Positions 26,369 through 35,170 of a stretch of 64,000 nucleotides of DNA are shown piece by piece (position 1 is the stretch's first letter; the number at the start of each line of letters is the position of its first letter). The stretch is from positions 1 to 64,000 of the forward strand of contig JBCBKU010000005.1 in NCBI GenBank assembly GCA_038521345.1. The letters run 5' to 3'. The DNA is from JBCBKU01 sp038521345 (GTDB lineage: Bacteria > Pseudomonadota > Alphaproteobacteria > Rhodobacterales > Rhodobacteraceae). The notes below the pieces were generated by a model. It saw nothing but the letters and a program-made list of their open reading frames with translations, did no database searches and had not been told where the DNA came from. The position numbers and the translations under genes were made by a program.

Positions 26369-27547
26369 TCAGACGACACTGCGGGCGAGTGATTGTGAGG
26401 CGCGGTCAAGCCGGTCGACCGCCTCGTCAATCTCTGCCTCGCTGATGTTCAGCGGCGGAAGGATGCGCACAACATTATCAGCAGCAGCAACGGTCAGAAC
26501 ATGAGCCGCGTGCCCTGCCGCGATTATCTCGGTGTTTGGGACCTTGCAGACGAGGCCGAGCAACAGCCCCGCCCCGCGAACACTGTCGAAGAGGTCGGGA
26601 TAGGTCGCGACCAGCCCTTCAAGACGCTGCCGAAGCCGACCAGACTTGGCGCGTACGGCTTCGAGAAAGGTCTCGTCCGCGACGACATCCATCACCTTGG
26701 CGCCCACCGCGCACGCCAGTGGGTTTCCGCCATAGGTCGAGCCGTGGGTGCCGGGTGACATCGGCGCGCCGGCCGCCTCCGTTGCAAGAACCGCGCCCAG
26801 AGGAAAGCCGCCGCCAATGCCTTTCGCAACCATCATTATGTCCGGGGTCACGCCGGCCCATTCATGGGCGAAGAGGCGGCCCGTTCGACCCATGCCACAC
26901 TGGACCTCGTCGAAGACAAGAAGAGCGCCGGTTTCATCCGCAAGATCGCGCAACCCCTTGAGGCAGGGATCAGGCAGCGCGCGGATGCCACCTTCGCCTT
27001 GGATCGGCTCGACCAGGATTGCAGCCGTCCGTTCCGACGCCGCGCCACGAAGAGCATCGTGATCACCGAACGGAAGCTGCCGAAACCCGGGCAACAATGG
27101 CGCGAAGCCGTCCACCATCTTAGGTGATCCCGCTGCCGCGATGGCAGCCGACGACCGACCGTGGAAAGCCCCGCCAAACGTTAGGATCTCGGGACGATCC
27201 TCGCCTTTTTCATGCCAGTACCTCCGCACCATCTTGATGCCGAGTTCGCAGGACTCCGTCCCGGAGTTCGTGAAAAATACCGTATCGGCAAACGTCGCCT
27301 CGGTCAGGCGGTTGGCAAGTTCTTCCTGCGCCGGGATCCGAAAAAGATTTGAGACATGCCAAAGCGCACCCGCCTGCTCAGTCAGAGCCTCTACAAGAGC
27401 CGGATGGGCATGGCCGAGGGCATTCACCGCAATACCGGCTGTCAGGTCGAGATATCGCGTCCCGTCCTCCTCAATCAGCCAAGTACCCTCGCCTTTGACG
27501 AAGGAGAGGGGCGCGCGATTATAAGTGGGCAGGACAGACGGGATCAT
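26369..27547 (-). CDS. argD: Acetylornithine aminotransferase
   Basis: PLP-dependent class III aminotransferase that makes N-acetylornithine; may also act on succinyl-diaminopimelate in lysine synthesis. The 392-residue product shows FTNSGTESCELGIKMVR near the PLP phosphate site, the FDEVQCGMGRTGR block, and MVAKGIGGGFPLGA with the PLP Lys. First gene of the argD-argF unit; the ATG at 27547 (MIPSVLPTYNRAPL) matches the family. Confidence 0.96.
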   Translation of the reverse strand: MIPSVLPTYNRAPLSFVKGEGTWLIEEDGTRYLDLTAGIAVNALGHAHPALVEALTEQAGALWHVSNLFRIPAQEELANRLTEATFADTVFFTNSGTESCELGIKMVRRYWHEKGEDRPEILTFGGAFHGRSSAAIAAAGSPKMVDGFAPLLPGFRQLPFGDHDALRGAASERTAAILVEPIQGEGGIRALPDPCLKGLRDLADETGALLVFDEVQCGMGRTGRLFAHEWAGVTPDIMMVAKGIGGGFPLGAVLATEAAGAPMSPGTHGSTYGGNPLACAVGAKVMDVVADETFLEAVRAKSGRLRQRLEGLVATYPDLFDSVRGAGLLLGLVCKVPNTEIIAAGHAAHVLTVAAADNVVRILPPLNISEAEIDEAVDRLDRASQSLARSVV

Positions 27548-27758
27548 GAGGCGGCTCCAGCCGAATTGAAGGTATAGGGGTGCCCGGTCGGGCTGTGACG
27601 GTCAAGGGAAGTGAGAGCAAATGACGCCCAAAGGGCGCCGGACGGGTCAGCGTCGGCGTCGGCGGTGCGGCGTGCGGGTGGCGACGGTGCTCATGTGCCG
27701 CTCGTAGCGCGTTTCGGCACGCCTGTCTATCGCTCCGACCTCATGCCAGAAGCGTTTC

Positions 27759-28673
27759 ATGACAACGACATCCCATCCGACTTCCTTCCGCCCGGCTGGC
27801 GCCCGTCCCGGTCGCGCCGTGGCTTTCATGCTGTTGGCCGCTTTTCTGATCGCGGTATCCACTTTTTGTGCCAAGCTGCTGGGTACAGATCTGCTTGGCG
27901 ATCCATTGCATCCTATCCAAGTGACCCACGGCCGATTTGCCTTCGCACTACTCGCAATTGGGGGCGTGGCCGTCCTGCGCGGACACTTACCAAGTACGAT
28001 GCAACTTCCACTTCATCTTGCGCGGACATTGTGCGGCGCAACCGGGGTGACGCTGATGTTTGCCGCAGTTGCGATGATCCCTCTAGCCGATGCGACGGCG
28101 ATCAGTTTCCTGAATCCAGTCTTCGCAATGGTCCTGGCGATCTTCATTCTGGGCGAGAAGGTCGGACCTTGGCGCTGGGGTGCGGCCACCGTCGCCTTTT
28201 TCGGGACGGTCATATTGCTCCGCCCGGGCCTAGGGGTATTCGAGATTGGTGCGTTTTTGGCGCTTGCGGCGGCTCTTGCTCTTGGACTTGAGATTACCAT
28301 TATCAAGCGACTGTCCGGACGCGAACCGGCGCTGAATATCCTCCTGATTAACAATCTGATTGGTTTCACCCTGGCTTCGGCGGCCGTGCTGTTTGTCTGG
28401 TCGCCACCCACACTGACGCAATTGGGGGCGCTTGCTGGTGTAGGCCTATTCATGGCTGGCGCTCAAACCTGCTATGTCAACGCTTTGGCGCGGGCCGAGG
28501 CAAGCTTCGTCGTTCCCTTCAGCTACGCCACACTGATCTTTGCCGCAGGACTGGATTACCTCGTCTTTCGTGCCCTACCCGGGCCATTCACGGTTCTTGG
28601 GAGCGCCTTAATCATCGGGGCCGGCATTGTCCTTGCATGGCGGGAAGGACGTCCTCAGGCCTTGAGACGATAA
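27759..28673 (+). CDS. DMT superfamily transporter (EamA family)
   Basis: A 304-residue inner-membrane protein with about ten spans in two EamA repeats, as in RhaT/YdcZ-like exporters of small metabolites. The substrate is unknown. The N-terminus is basic and Pro-rich (TSFRPAGARPGRA) before the first span. ATG 27759 is the last plausible start before it. Its end overlaps the end of the convergent ABC permease gene by 19 bases. Confidence 0.85.
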   Translation: MTTTSHPTSFRPAGARPGRAVAFMLLAAFLIAVSTFCAKLLGTDLLGDPLHPIQVTHGRFAFALLAIGGVAVLRGHLPSTMQLPLHLARTLCGATGVTLMFAAVAMIPLADATAISFLNPVFAMVLAIFILGEKVGPWRWGAATVAFFGTVILLRPGLGVFEIGAFLALAAALALGLEITIIKRLSGREPALNILLINNLIGFTLASAAVLFVWSPPTLTQLGALAGVGLFMAGAQTCYVNALARAEASFVVPFSYATLIFAAGLDYLVFRALPGPFTVLGSALIIGAGIVLAWREGRPQALRR

Positions 28674-29461
28674 CCTGTGCGGAACCACCTCCAGCAAAGG
28701 CCAAGAACCGCCGCAGTGGTTGCGCCACAGACCAGAAGCCCCAGCCAAGGCGAACTGTCCGAGGCGCCAATGATACCATAGCGAGTCCCGTCAATGAGGT
28801 AGAAAATCGGGTTCAGGTGGGTGAGCGTCTGTACGGCCGGGGGCAGACGCTCGATCGAGTAGAACGTTCCGGACAAGAACGAGAGCGGGGTGACGACGAA
28901 ATTGGTGATCGCGGCCATCTGATCGAATTTCCCAGCGATTATTGCAGCCGCGATGCCGATCCCTGACATCAGGGCCGCGCCCAACAGGACGAAGATCAGA
29001 GTCCAAACAGGATGGGCAACGCCGATGCCAAGCACCAATGCAAGCGCCACCCAAATGGCCACTGCAACGAAGAGCCCGCGAGCGACCCCGCCTGCCACGT
29101 ACCCGAGGACGAGTTCTGCTGGCGAGAGCGGCGGCATAAGGGTGTCGACGACATTGCCCTGCACTTTGGCGATCATCAGCGAGGATGAAGTGTTCGCAAA
29201 GGCATTCTGGATGATGGTCATCATCAGGATACCCGGCGCGAGGAACTCAAGAAACGGCACGCCCATGACTTCGCCCCGGTTCACGCCGCCCAACGCCAGC
29301 GCGAAGATCGATAGAAACAGACCCGCAGTTACAAGCGGCGCCAACAGCGTCTGCGTCCAAACCGCGAGAAAGCGGGAGATCTCGCGCCACGCAAGTGTTT
29401 TTAAGCCAAGCCAGTTCCACCGTCCGAAACGCCGGGTGCCGGGTTCGAAGAAGTCGCTCAT
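28655..29461 (-). CDS. ABC-2 type exporter permease
   Basis: A 268-residue inner-membrane permease with six predicted spans, starting with an ABC-2 N-terminal block (LAWREISRFLAVWTQTLLAP) and containing the FLAPGILMMTIIQNAF and FVVTPLSFLSGTFYS segments of the YadH/NodJ group. It would pair with an ABC ATPase to export a drug, lipid or glycan. No such ATPase gene is adjacent, which is unusual. I set the start at ATG 29461; an open frame continues upstream but is not permease-like. Divergent from gcrA. Confidence 0.82.
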   Translation of the reverse strand: MSDFFEPGTRRFGRWNWLGLKTLAWREISRFLAVWTQTLLAPLVTAGLFLSIFALALGGVNRGEVMGVPFLEFLAPGILMMTIIQNAFANTSSSLMIAKVQGNVVDTLMPPLSPAELVLGYVAGGVARGLFVAVAIWVALALVLGIGVAHPVWTLIFVLLGAALMSGIGIAAAIIAGKFDQMAAITNFVVTPLSFLSGTFYSIERLPPAVQTLTHLNPIFYLIDGTRYGIIGASDSSPWLGLLVCGATTAAVLGLCWRWFRTGYRLKA

Positions 29462-29470
29462 GCCCTTGCC

Positions 29471-29499
29471 TTGTTTGTCGCCTGCCAGGTGACTAGAAT
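29471..29499 (+). promoter_or_regulatory. Sigma-70 type promoter for gcrA
   Basis: TTGTTT (29471-29476) and TAGAAT (29494-29499) are exactly 17 bases apart. Transcription would begin about 29505-29508, leaving a leader of about 55 bases that contains an intrinsic-terminator-like hairpin. Confidence 0.55.
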
Positions 29500-29519
29500 A
29501 GAGGTCTGAGGTGAATGTC

Positions 29520-29547
29520 AAAGCGGCTCCGGACGGGGCCGCTTTTT
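29520..29547 (+). terminator. Terminator-like hairpin in the gcrA leader
   Basis: Arms AAAGCGGC / GCCGCTTT (8 bp) with a ten-base loop, ending in a run of five T on the plus strand. It lies between the predicted promoter and the gcrA ribosome site, so it may attenuate gcrA or end a very short RNA. On the minus strand it also ends in a T run (AAA complement), so it could also shield gcrA from opposing transcription. Confidence 0.65.
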
Positions 29548-29561
29548 GAAATGAGGTGGCG

Positions 29562-30101
29562 ATGTCCTGGACTGACGAGCGCGTCGAACAGCTAAAAAAA
29601 ATGTGGGGCGAAGGCCAATCGGCGAGCCAGATCGCCAAGGAGCTGGGCGGTGTGACGCGCAATGCGGTCATTGGCAAAGTGCACCGTTTGGGCCTTTCGA
29701 ACAGGGCGGGCGCTGCGCCGGCGAAACCGGCACCCAAGACCGAAGCGGCACCGGTGTCGAAACAAGAACCCGAAACCGTAGAAGCGCGGGCCGTGCCAGA
29801 ACGACCCGCGCCGCCGCCGCGGAAGGCAATCATCCCGGCCGGCCAGCCGCTTCCACCCCAACCGTCGGCTAACGAGATTAGCCCCGAAGCCCTGGCCAGC
29901 GTGCGCGAGGTCGAGAAGAAGTCGAGAAAAATCACGCTGATGGAACTCACGGAACGGACGTGCAAATGGCCTGTTGGCGACCCGGCAACCTCGGATTTCT
30001 GGTTTTGCGGCCTTCCCGTTCAACCCGGGAAACCTTACTGCGAGGCCCATGTCGGCGTGGCGTTCCAACCGATGAGTTCTCGTCGGGACCGCCGTCGCTG
30101 A
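29562..30101 (+). CDS. gcrA: GcrA cell-cycle regulator
   Basis: An alphaproteobacterial transcription factor that binds DNA methylated by CcrM and contacts the sigma-70 factor to activate cell-cycle genes. The 179-residue product has the N-terminal HTH (SWTDERVEQLKKMW then TRNAVIGKVHRLGLSNRAG, about residues 2-49), a Pro/Ala-rich linker, and the C-terminal sigma-contact module (ERTCKWPVGDP and FWFCGLPVQPGKPYCEAH). ATG 29562 follows GAGG; a GTG two codons upstream is possible. It ends two bases before the convergent AsmA stop. No ccrM is in the window. Confidence 0.95.
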   Translation: MSWTDERVEQLKKMWGEGQSASQIAKELGGVTRNAVIGKVHRLGLSNRAGAAPAKPAPKTEAAPVSKQEPETVEARAVPERPAPPPRKAIIPAGQPLPPQPSANEISPEALASVREVEKKSRKITLMELTERTCKWPVGDPATSDFWFCGLPVQPGKPYCEAHVGVAFQPMSSRRDRRR

Positions 30102-30103
30102 AT

Positions 30104-32056
30104 TCAGCGCCCGAGAAGGTTGCGAAGCGCGTTGCCGGCCTCGTTCTCTAGGCGATCGCGCAACGCGTCTTCCGCAGACTGGCCGCCCTGAATGTTAAGC
30201 TCGCGACGGACCTCGTCTTCGATTTCGCGCTCGACACGGTTCTGGACGCGCTCTAGCTCTTCTTCAGCGGCCTTCTGCGCAAGGTATTCAAGGTCAAGCC
30301 GGAACTTCGGCGACGACCAGCTTCCCGAGACATGCAGCGGAACGGTCACCTCTTCGCCTCCGGCACGCAAAGTGGGTAGGAACCGGTAGTCAAGGGTCTG
30401 ACCGCCGAGACCGATTTCGCCAGCGCCCGTGGCCGTTAGAAGCGGGGCGGTAAAGTTAAGATCCGTATTGGTGACGACACCATTCTCGATGTCGAAGGTG
30501 CCAGTGATCTCGTCAAAGATTGTGCTCGCACCGTTTCGCAGAGCCGACACATCAAGATTTCGCAGAGCACCAACAATATCGAGCCCAAGCAACTCGCCTG
30601 CGCCAAATCTAAAGCTGCCACCCCCGTTCATTGAGTTCAAAAGCGCGTCCATCGACGGGCCTGAAGCGAGGACGTCAATCTCCATATCGCCAAGCGAGAT
30701 CAATCGGTCATAGTCGAAGAGGTCCGAAAACAGACGAGCAATGGCGATTGCGGATCCGGCAAGATCGGCACGCGCGGAAAGCCCGCCCCGCCCATTCACG
30801 ATGAACTGGCCCGTGACATCCCCATCATAAGCCGTCAGATCGATGATATCCGTCACTGCGCGCCGGTCGTCGAGACGTGTTCGAAGCTCGGTCCGGCCAA
30901 AGGCGCTTTGCGGCAAAACGAGGCTATTCGCAGTCAGCGCAATGTCGGCATCTGCAAGGCCAAGGGCCGAGACGTCGATAGGGTCGGTCGACCATCCCTC
31001 AGGACTCTCAGCCGACGCGCGTCCGCCGCCCTCGTTTCCTTCCTCGACACTTCCCAGCGCGGCTAGGTCTAGAGCCTCAGAAAAGAGGGTGGCCGAGATG
31101 AAAGGGCGTTCGCCATCCAATTCGATGGACAGGTTGCCGGTTACCCGGTTCTGGTCGAGGCTCAGGTCGAGATTGCCAAGACTGAGCGTATCGACCCCGT
31201 AATCGAGATCCGCCGCGAGGGAGATTCTTTCAGCTCCAAGCCCCTGCGGAAGGTCGAGAGGTCCGGCACCGGCGGCCCGGGCAAGCGCGTCAGGTCCAAG
31301 ATTCGCCGACAGCGCACCGGATGCGGTGGGCCCGAGGCTCACGCGCCCATCGAAAAGGGCTTCTGTGGCGTCGGCACCCATGCGTAGGACAAGCCCGGTC
31401 TCTTGCCCACCAATGAGCGCGTCGAGATCAGTGATCTGCGCCGCCAGCGTGACGGGGACGTCGTTGGACAGGGCGTCCAGCTTCACTGCGATGTCACCGC
31501 CTTGCACGCTTTCGGATATCTGTGCGTTGATCGCTGTCCATTCCTGCACGGCGCCCGAAGCATCGACGAACCGAATGCGGCCGTCACGAATGACCGCACC
31601 ATCGAGGCCTATAACCGGTGCTGCCGACGCGGGCACGGTCGATGGCGCGCCGGTGTCGGCAGGAGTCGACCCGGTGCCCAAGTCCCAGTTGGCCCGCCCG
31701 TCCGGCGCGATTTCAAGCAGGATGTCCGGGCGTACAATCTCAACACCCGTCACGCGGATATCGTCCCCACGGATCACGCCCCAATCCACGGCGACGTCAA
31801 GTGCCTCAGCTTTCAAGAGCGGACCCCGGTCGGACCATTCGGCGCCCGAGACCTCGATGCCTTCCGCGCGAATTCCAAGCGCTGGCCAGAGCTGTGGTCG
31901 GATCGGCCCCGCAATGGCCAGGCTGCGCCCGGTTTCGGCCTCGAACCGATCGGTCGCCAGGCCCGCGATTCTGTCTGTAGGCAAAAGAAACAAGGCCGCG
32001 AAAGCCAGAACGACAAGTCCGATCAGCACTCCGAAAATACGGATAATCCAGCGCAT
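30104..32056 (-). CDS. AsmA family protein
   Basis: A 650-residue envelope protein of the AsmA/bridge-like lipid transfer family. A single N-terminal span (about 3-25) anchors it in the inner membrane, and a long beta-rich periplasmic region follows. The conserved C-terminal AsmA block (FRFGAGELLGLDIVGALRNL, about residue 480) is present. The last 60 residues are charged and helical (Glu/Arg-rich), perhaps a coil. AsmA-type proteins help move phospholipids or assemble outer-membrane proteins. Start ATG 32056 gives MRWIIRIFG, a good anchor. Confidence 0.88.
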   Translation of the reverse strand: MRWIIRIFGVLIGLVVLAFAALFLLPTDRIAGLATDRFEAETGRSLAIAGPIRPQLWPALGIRAEGIEVSGAEWSDRGPLLKAEALDVAVDWGVIRGDDIRVTGVEIVRPDILLEIAPDGRANWDLGTGSTPADTGAPSTVPASAAPVIGLDGAVIRDGRIRFVDASGAVQEWTAINAQISESVQGGDIAVKLDALSNDVPVTLAAQITDLDALIGGQETGLVLRMGADATEALFDGRVSLGPTASGALSANLGPDALARAAGAGPLDLPQGLGAERISLAADLDYGVDTLSLGNLDLSLDQNRVTGNLSIELDGERPFISATLFSEALDLAALGSVEEGNEGGGRASAESPEGWSTDPIDVSALGLADADIALTANSLVLPQSAFGRTELRTRLDDRRAVTDIIDLTAYDGDVTGQFIVNGRGGLSARADLAGSAIAIARLFSDLFDYDRLISLGDMEIDVLASGPSMDALLNSMNGGGSFRFGAGELLGLDIVGALRNLDVSALRNGASTIFDEITGTFDIENGVVTNTDLNFTAPLLTATGAGEIGLGGQTLDYRFLPTLRAGGEEVTVPLHVSGSWSSPKFRLDLEYLAQKAAEEELERVQNRVEREIEDEVRRELNIQGGQSAEDALRDRLENEAGNALRNLLGR

Positions 32057-32148
32057 AAGCCCCTCCCTGCCCGTTTTCTATAAATAGGGGATCATAGCCG
32101 CTGCCACTAGCCTTCCCTTGGCACGCAGCGCCGCGTAGAACCCAGCCG

Positions 32149-33522
32149 ATGAGTGCCAATCCTCCTGACCTGCGGCCCGACCGCGCCCCTGATCCCGCAT
32201 TGCGTGACATGTCGCGGCCCGGGCAGCCACAAATCGGGATGGTCTCGCTTGGCTGCCCCAAGGCGCTGGTCGACAGCGAACGGATCCTTACGCGGTTGCG
32301 GGCCGAGGGCTACGGTGTATCACCCGACTATTCCGGGGCCGATGCCGTGATCGTAAATACCTGCGGATTTCTCGACAGCGCTAAGGCCGAGAGCCTTGAG
32401 GCGATTGGCGAAGCGATAAAAGAAAACGGGCGTGTGATCGTCACGGGATGTCTGGGCGCCGAGCCCGATTTCATCACCGGCGCGCATCCCACGGTACTCG
32501 CAGTGACAGGCCCCCATCAGTACGAAGCGGTGCTGGACGCGGTTCACGACGCCGTGCCACCAGCGCCGGATCCCTTCGTGGACCTCCTTCCGGCCCAGGC
32601 CGTGACCCTCACACCAAGGCACTACAGCTATTTGAAGATCTCCGAGGGATGCAATCACGCTTGCCGGTTCTGTATTATCCCGGCCATGCGTGGACGTCTG
32701 GCGTCGCGACCGGCGCATGCCGTGATCCGCGAGGCGGAACGCCTTGTCGCCGCCGGGGTTCAGGAACTGTTGGTGATAAGCCAAGATACCTCGGCCTACG
32801 GTGTAGACCTGAAACACGCCGAGACGAACGGACATCGCGCCCATATCACCGATCTAGCCCGGGATCTGGGTTCGCTCGGCGCGTGGGTTCGGCTGCACTA
32901 TGTCTATCCGTACCCGCACGTTACGGACCTGATCCCGTTGATGGCCGACGGATTGATCCTTCCGTATCTCGACGTCCCGTTCCAGCACGCGCATCCCGCA
33001 ACCCTTCGCCGGATGGCGCGGCCCGCAGCCGCCGAGAAGACCCTGGCGCGCATTGCCGAATGGCGGTCGATCTGCCCGGACATCAGCTTGCGCTCCACGT
33101 TTATCGTCGGATTCCCGGGAGAGACCGAGGCAGAGTTTGAGACCCTCCTGGACTGGCTGGACGAAGCGCAACTCGACCGCGTCGGCTGCTTTCGGTACGA
33201 GAATGTAGACGGAGCGCGGTCAAACGTCCTGCCCGACCAAGTCCCGACCGAAGTCAAAGAGGACCGCTGGCACCGCTTCATGAAGAAGGCACAGGCGATC
33301 TCTGCCGAGAAACTGGCGACGAAGGTCGGGCGGCGGATTGAGGTGATCGTCGACACCACCGACGCCGAGGTCGCAACATGCCGAACCAAGGGTGACGCGC
33401 CAGAAATCGACGGTCACCTCTTCATCGACCGTGACCATGAAGGCCTGCGACCCGGCGACATCGTCCGGGTCGATGTGGACGAGGCAAGCGAATATGACCT
33501 GTGGGGTCAGCGCGCAGTTTGA
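32149..33522 (+). CDS. rimO: Ribosomal protein S12 methylthiotransferase
   Basis: Adds a methylthio group to an Asp of ribosomal protein S12; a radical SAM enzyme with two [4Fe-4S] clusters. The 457-residue product has the UPF0004 domain with C36, C72 and C101, and the radical SAM motif C168-x3-C172-x2-C175 (SEGCNHACRFC). A TRAM domain ends the protein (EVIVDTTDAE to DVDEASEYDLWG). An N-terminal extension of about 28 residues before the first strand is Pro/Asp-rich. Convergent with a methyltransferase gene. Confidence 0.96.
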   Translation: MSANPPDLRPDRAPDPALRDMSRPGQPQIGMVSLGCPKALVDSERILTRLRAEGYGVSPDYSGADAVIVNTCGFLDSAKAESLEAIGEAIKENGRVIVTGCLGAEPDFITGAHPTVLAVTGPHQYEAVLDAVHDAVPPAPDPFVDLLPAQAVTLTPRHYSYLKISEGCNHACRFCIIPAMRGRLASRPAHAVIREAERLVAAGVQELLVISQDTSAYGVDLKHAETNGHRAHITDLARDLGSLGAWVRLHYVYPYPHVTDLIPLMADGLILPYLDVPFQHAHPATLRRMARPAAAEKTLARIAEWRSICPDISLRSTFIVGFPGETEAEFETLLDWLDEAQLDRVGCFRYENVDGARSNVLPDQVPTEVKEDRWHRFMKKAQAISAEKLATKVGRRIEVIVDTTDAEVATCRTKGDAPEIDGHLFIDRDHEGLRPGDIVRVDVDEASEYDLWGQRAV

Positions 33523-33530
33523 CATCGCGC

Positions 33531-34148
33531 CTATCGGCGTTTTGCGACGACAAACCGGGCCCGCGCCGGGAAAGTTCCAGTTTCCAGAATGTCAAAACCC
33601 GCGCGCGCGATCATGACTTCCACATCGTTCGCCGACAGGAAGGTGACCTTTGGTGCCTTTCCAACTGCGCGCATCGCCGCGATCATCGGACGCAACCAAA
33701 TACCCTGACCCTTCAGGCATGCGGTCTTTGAGATGAAGTGGCCTCCGGACGGAAGTAGCTTGTGAATGGATCGGAACGCGGCAAATGGATCGTCGACGAG
33801 ATGAAACAAGTTGAACGCGAGGATCGCGTCGAATCGGTCCGGCTCGCCCGAGTGTTCTTCAAGTGTGGCTTGGCGGAACCGAACATTGCCCTGACCGGCC
33901 TCGGAAGCCTTTTCATTGGCGATCTCGATCATGCCGGACGAGATGTCGGACCCTGTGTACTCCTTTACGGAGGGGGCAAGTGCCAGAGCGGTTGAACCCG
34001 TTCCGCAGCCAAGTTCGAGCACCCGGTCCTCCGAACCGAGATAGCTTTGGGTTCGTTCCAGAGTATGGTTGTAAGACGTGGCGTCTTTGATCGGCTGGGC
34101 CGCGTACCGTCGCGCCAACCGGTCCCAGAATACGGCGTTTGTGGGCAT
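33531..34148 (-). CDS. Class I SAM-dependent methyltransferase
   Basis: A 205-residue cytoplasmic protein with motif I ELGCGTGS (45-52), the GSDISSGMI acidic loop and a Methyltransf_11-type core; it begins with the FWDRLARRYAAQPIKD helix of the UbiE-like small group. Substrate is unknown. ATG 34148 has AAAGGAG upstream. It diverges from a LysR gene across 89 bases that hold two inverted repeats, so it is a likely target of that regulator. Confidence 0.82.
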   Translation of the reverse strand: MPTNAVFWDRLARRYAAQPIKDATSYNHTLERTQSYLGSEDRVLELGCGTGSTALALAPSVKEYTGSDISSGMIEIANEKASEAGQGNVRFRQATLEEHSGEPDRFDAILAFNLFHLVDDPFAAFRSIHKLLPSGGHFISKTACLKGQGIWLRPMIAAMRAVGKAPKVTFLSANDVEVMIARAGFDILETGTFPARARFVVAKRR

Positions 34149-34162
34149 CGTGTGTCTCCTTT

Positions 34163-34187
34163 GTGTGGTCAGTGCGTAGACCAACAC
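34163..34187. promoter_or_regulatory. Inverted repeat, candidate LysR operator (methyltransferase side)
   Basis: TGGTC / GACCA with an eight-base centre (arms 34166-34170 and 34179-34183), extended by an imperfect GTG / ACAC flank. The T-N-A shape and its location at the methyltransferase ribosome site fit a LysR-type site. Confidence 0.45.
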
Positions 34188-34196
34188 GGCGGCCCC

Positions 34197-34216
34197 ACGG
34201 AATTGCTGAATTCCGT
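34197..34216. promoter_or_regulatory. Perfect 8-bp inverted repeat between divergent methyltransferase and lysR genes
   Basis: Arms ACGGAATT (34197-34204) and AATTCCGT (34209-34216) flank a GCTG centre. It lies 22 bases before the LysR start codon, where an autoregulatory site is usual, and next to a TATACG sequence that could be a -10 box. Confidence 0.55.
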
Positions 34217-34237
34217 CCTTGATGTATACGAGAATGC

Positions 34238-35146
34238 ATGAATTGGGCTGCGATCGCCGCCGATTGGAACCATCTTCGCGCGTTTCTCGCAACCGCCGAG
34301 GAAGGCTCACTCTCTGCTGCGGCCCGTGCACTGGGTCAAACTCAACCCACGATCGGCCGGCAGGTTTCAGCGCTGGAGGACGAGCTGGGCGTTATTCTGT
34401 TCGAACGGGTTGGTCGATCCTTAGAACTGACGCCCTCAGGTCGCGGGCTTCTCGAACATGTACGAGCAATGGGAGACGCCGCGATGAGGGTTTCCCTGGT
34501 TGCAGCAGGCGAGGCGAATGCCATCGAAGGCGAGGTCTCGATCACAGCGACCGATATTATGTCGGCGTGGATACTGCCCCCGATCCTGAAGCGGTTGCGC
34601 ACGGTTGCGCCAGGTATCGACATTACAATCGTCGCAGCGAACGATATTCGCGACCTCCAGCGACGAGAGGCCGATATCGCAATTCGGCATGTCCGGCCCA
34701 CTTCTGGGGATCTTATCACACGGCGGGTGGGTTCCGTTCAGGGTTATCTATATGGCGCTCCGGAATACATTAACCGGATGGGACCGTTCGAATGTCCCAC
34801 CGATCTGTCTCGGGCGGAGTTCGTCGCGGTGGACAGCCCGGAGGACCTGATCAGGTTCTTTGGTGAACTCGGGCTGGTTCTGCGTCCCGAACAAGTGCGC
34901 GTCACCACCACCAGCGGCCTCGCCTATTGGGAGTTTGTTCGAACCGGACTGGGCCTCGGAATGATGGATCGCCATATCGCGCGGCTCACCGGAGGCGTCC
35001 GACCGGTGTTGGCGGGTGAGATCGCCTATGAAGGTCCGATCTGGTTGACCACGCACCGTGAAGTGTTGACCAGCCGACGGATACGGCTGGTCTTTGACCA
35101 TCTGGTCGAGGCATTTTCAAACGAAGTGCGAGACCAAAGCGGTTAG
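34238..35146 (+). CDS. LysR family transcriptional regulator
   Basis: A 302-residue regulator. The N-terminal winged HTH (about 10-70) reads HLRAFLATAEEGSLSAAARA and QPTIGRQVSALEDELGVILF, followed by a LysR_substrate effector domain with the VSITATDIMSAWILPPIL opening. The ligand is unknown. It diverges from the methyltransferase gene and likely controls it and itself through the two dyads between them. Start ATG 34238 leaves a short leader. Confidence 0.92.
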   Translation: MNWAAIAADWNHLRAFLATAEEGSLSAAARALGQTQPTIGRQVSALEDELGVILFERVGRSLELTPSGRGLLEHVRAMGDAAMRVSLVAAGEANAIEGEVSITATDIMSAWILPPILKRLRTVAPGIDITIVAANDIRDLQRREADIAIRHVRPTSGDLITRRVGSVQGYLYGAPEYINRMGPFECPTDLSRAEFVAVDSPEDLIRFFGELGLVLRPEQVRVTTTSGLAYWEFVRTGLGLGMMDRHIARLTGGVRPVLAGEIAYEGPIWLTTHREVLTSRRIRLVFDHLVEAFSNEVRDQSG

Positions 35147-35170
35147 CCGCACCGGATACCCTAGGGGTCA

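Noticed and set aside
28655..29965. Longer open frame covering the ABC-2 permease with about 170 extra N-terminal residues
   Set aside because: The extension is low-complexity, runs into the gcrA coding region on the other strand, and the permease begins naturally at the ATG at 29461.
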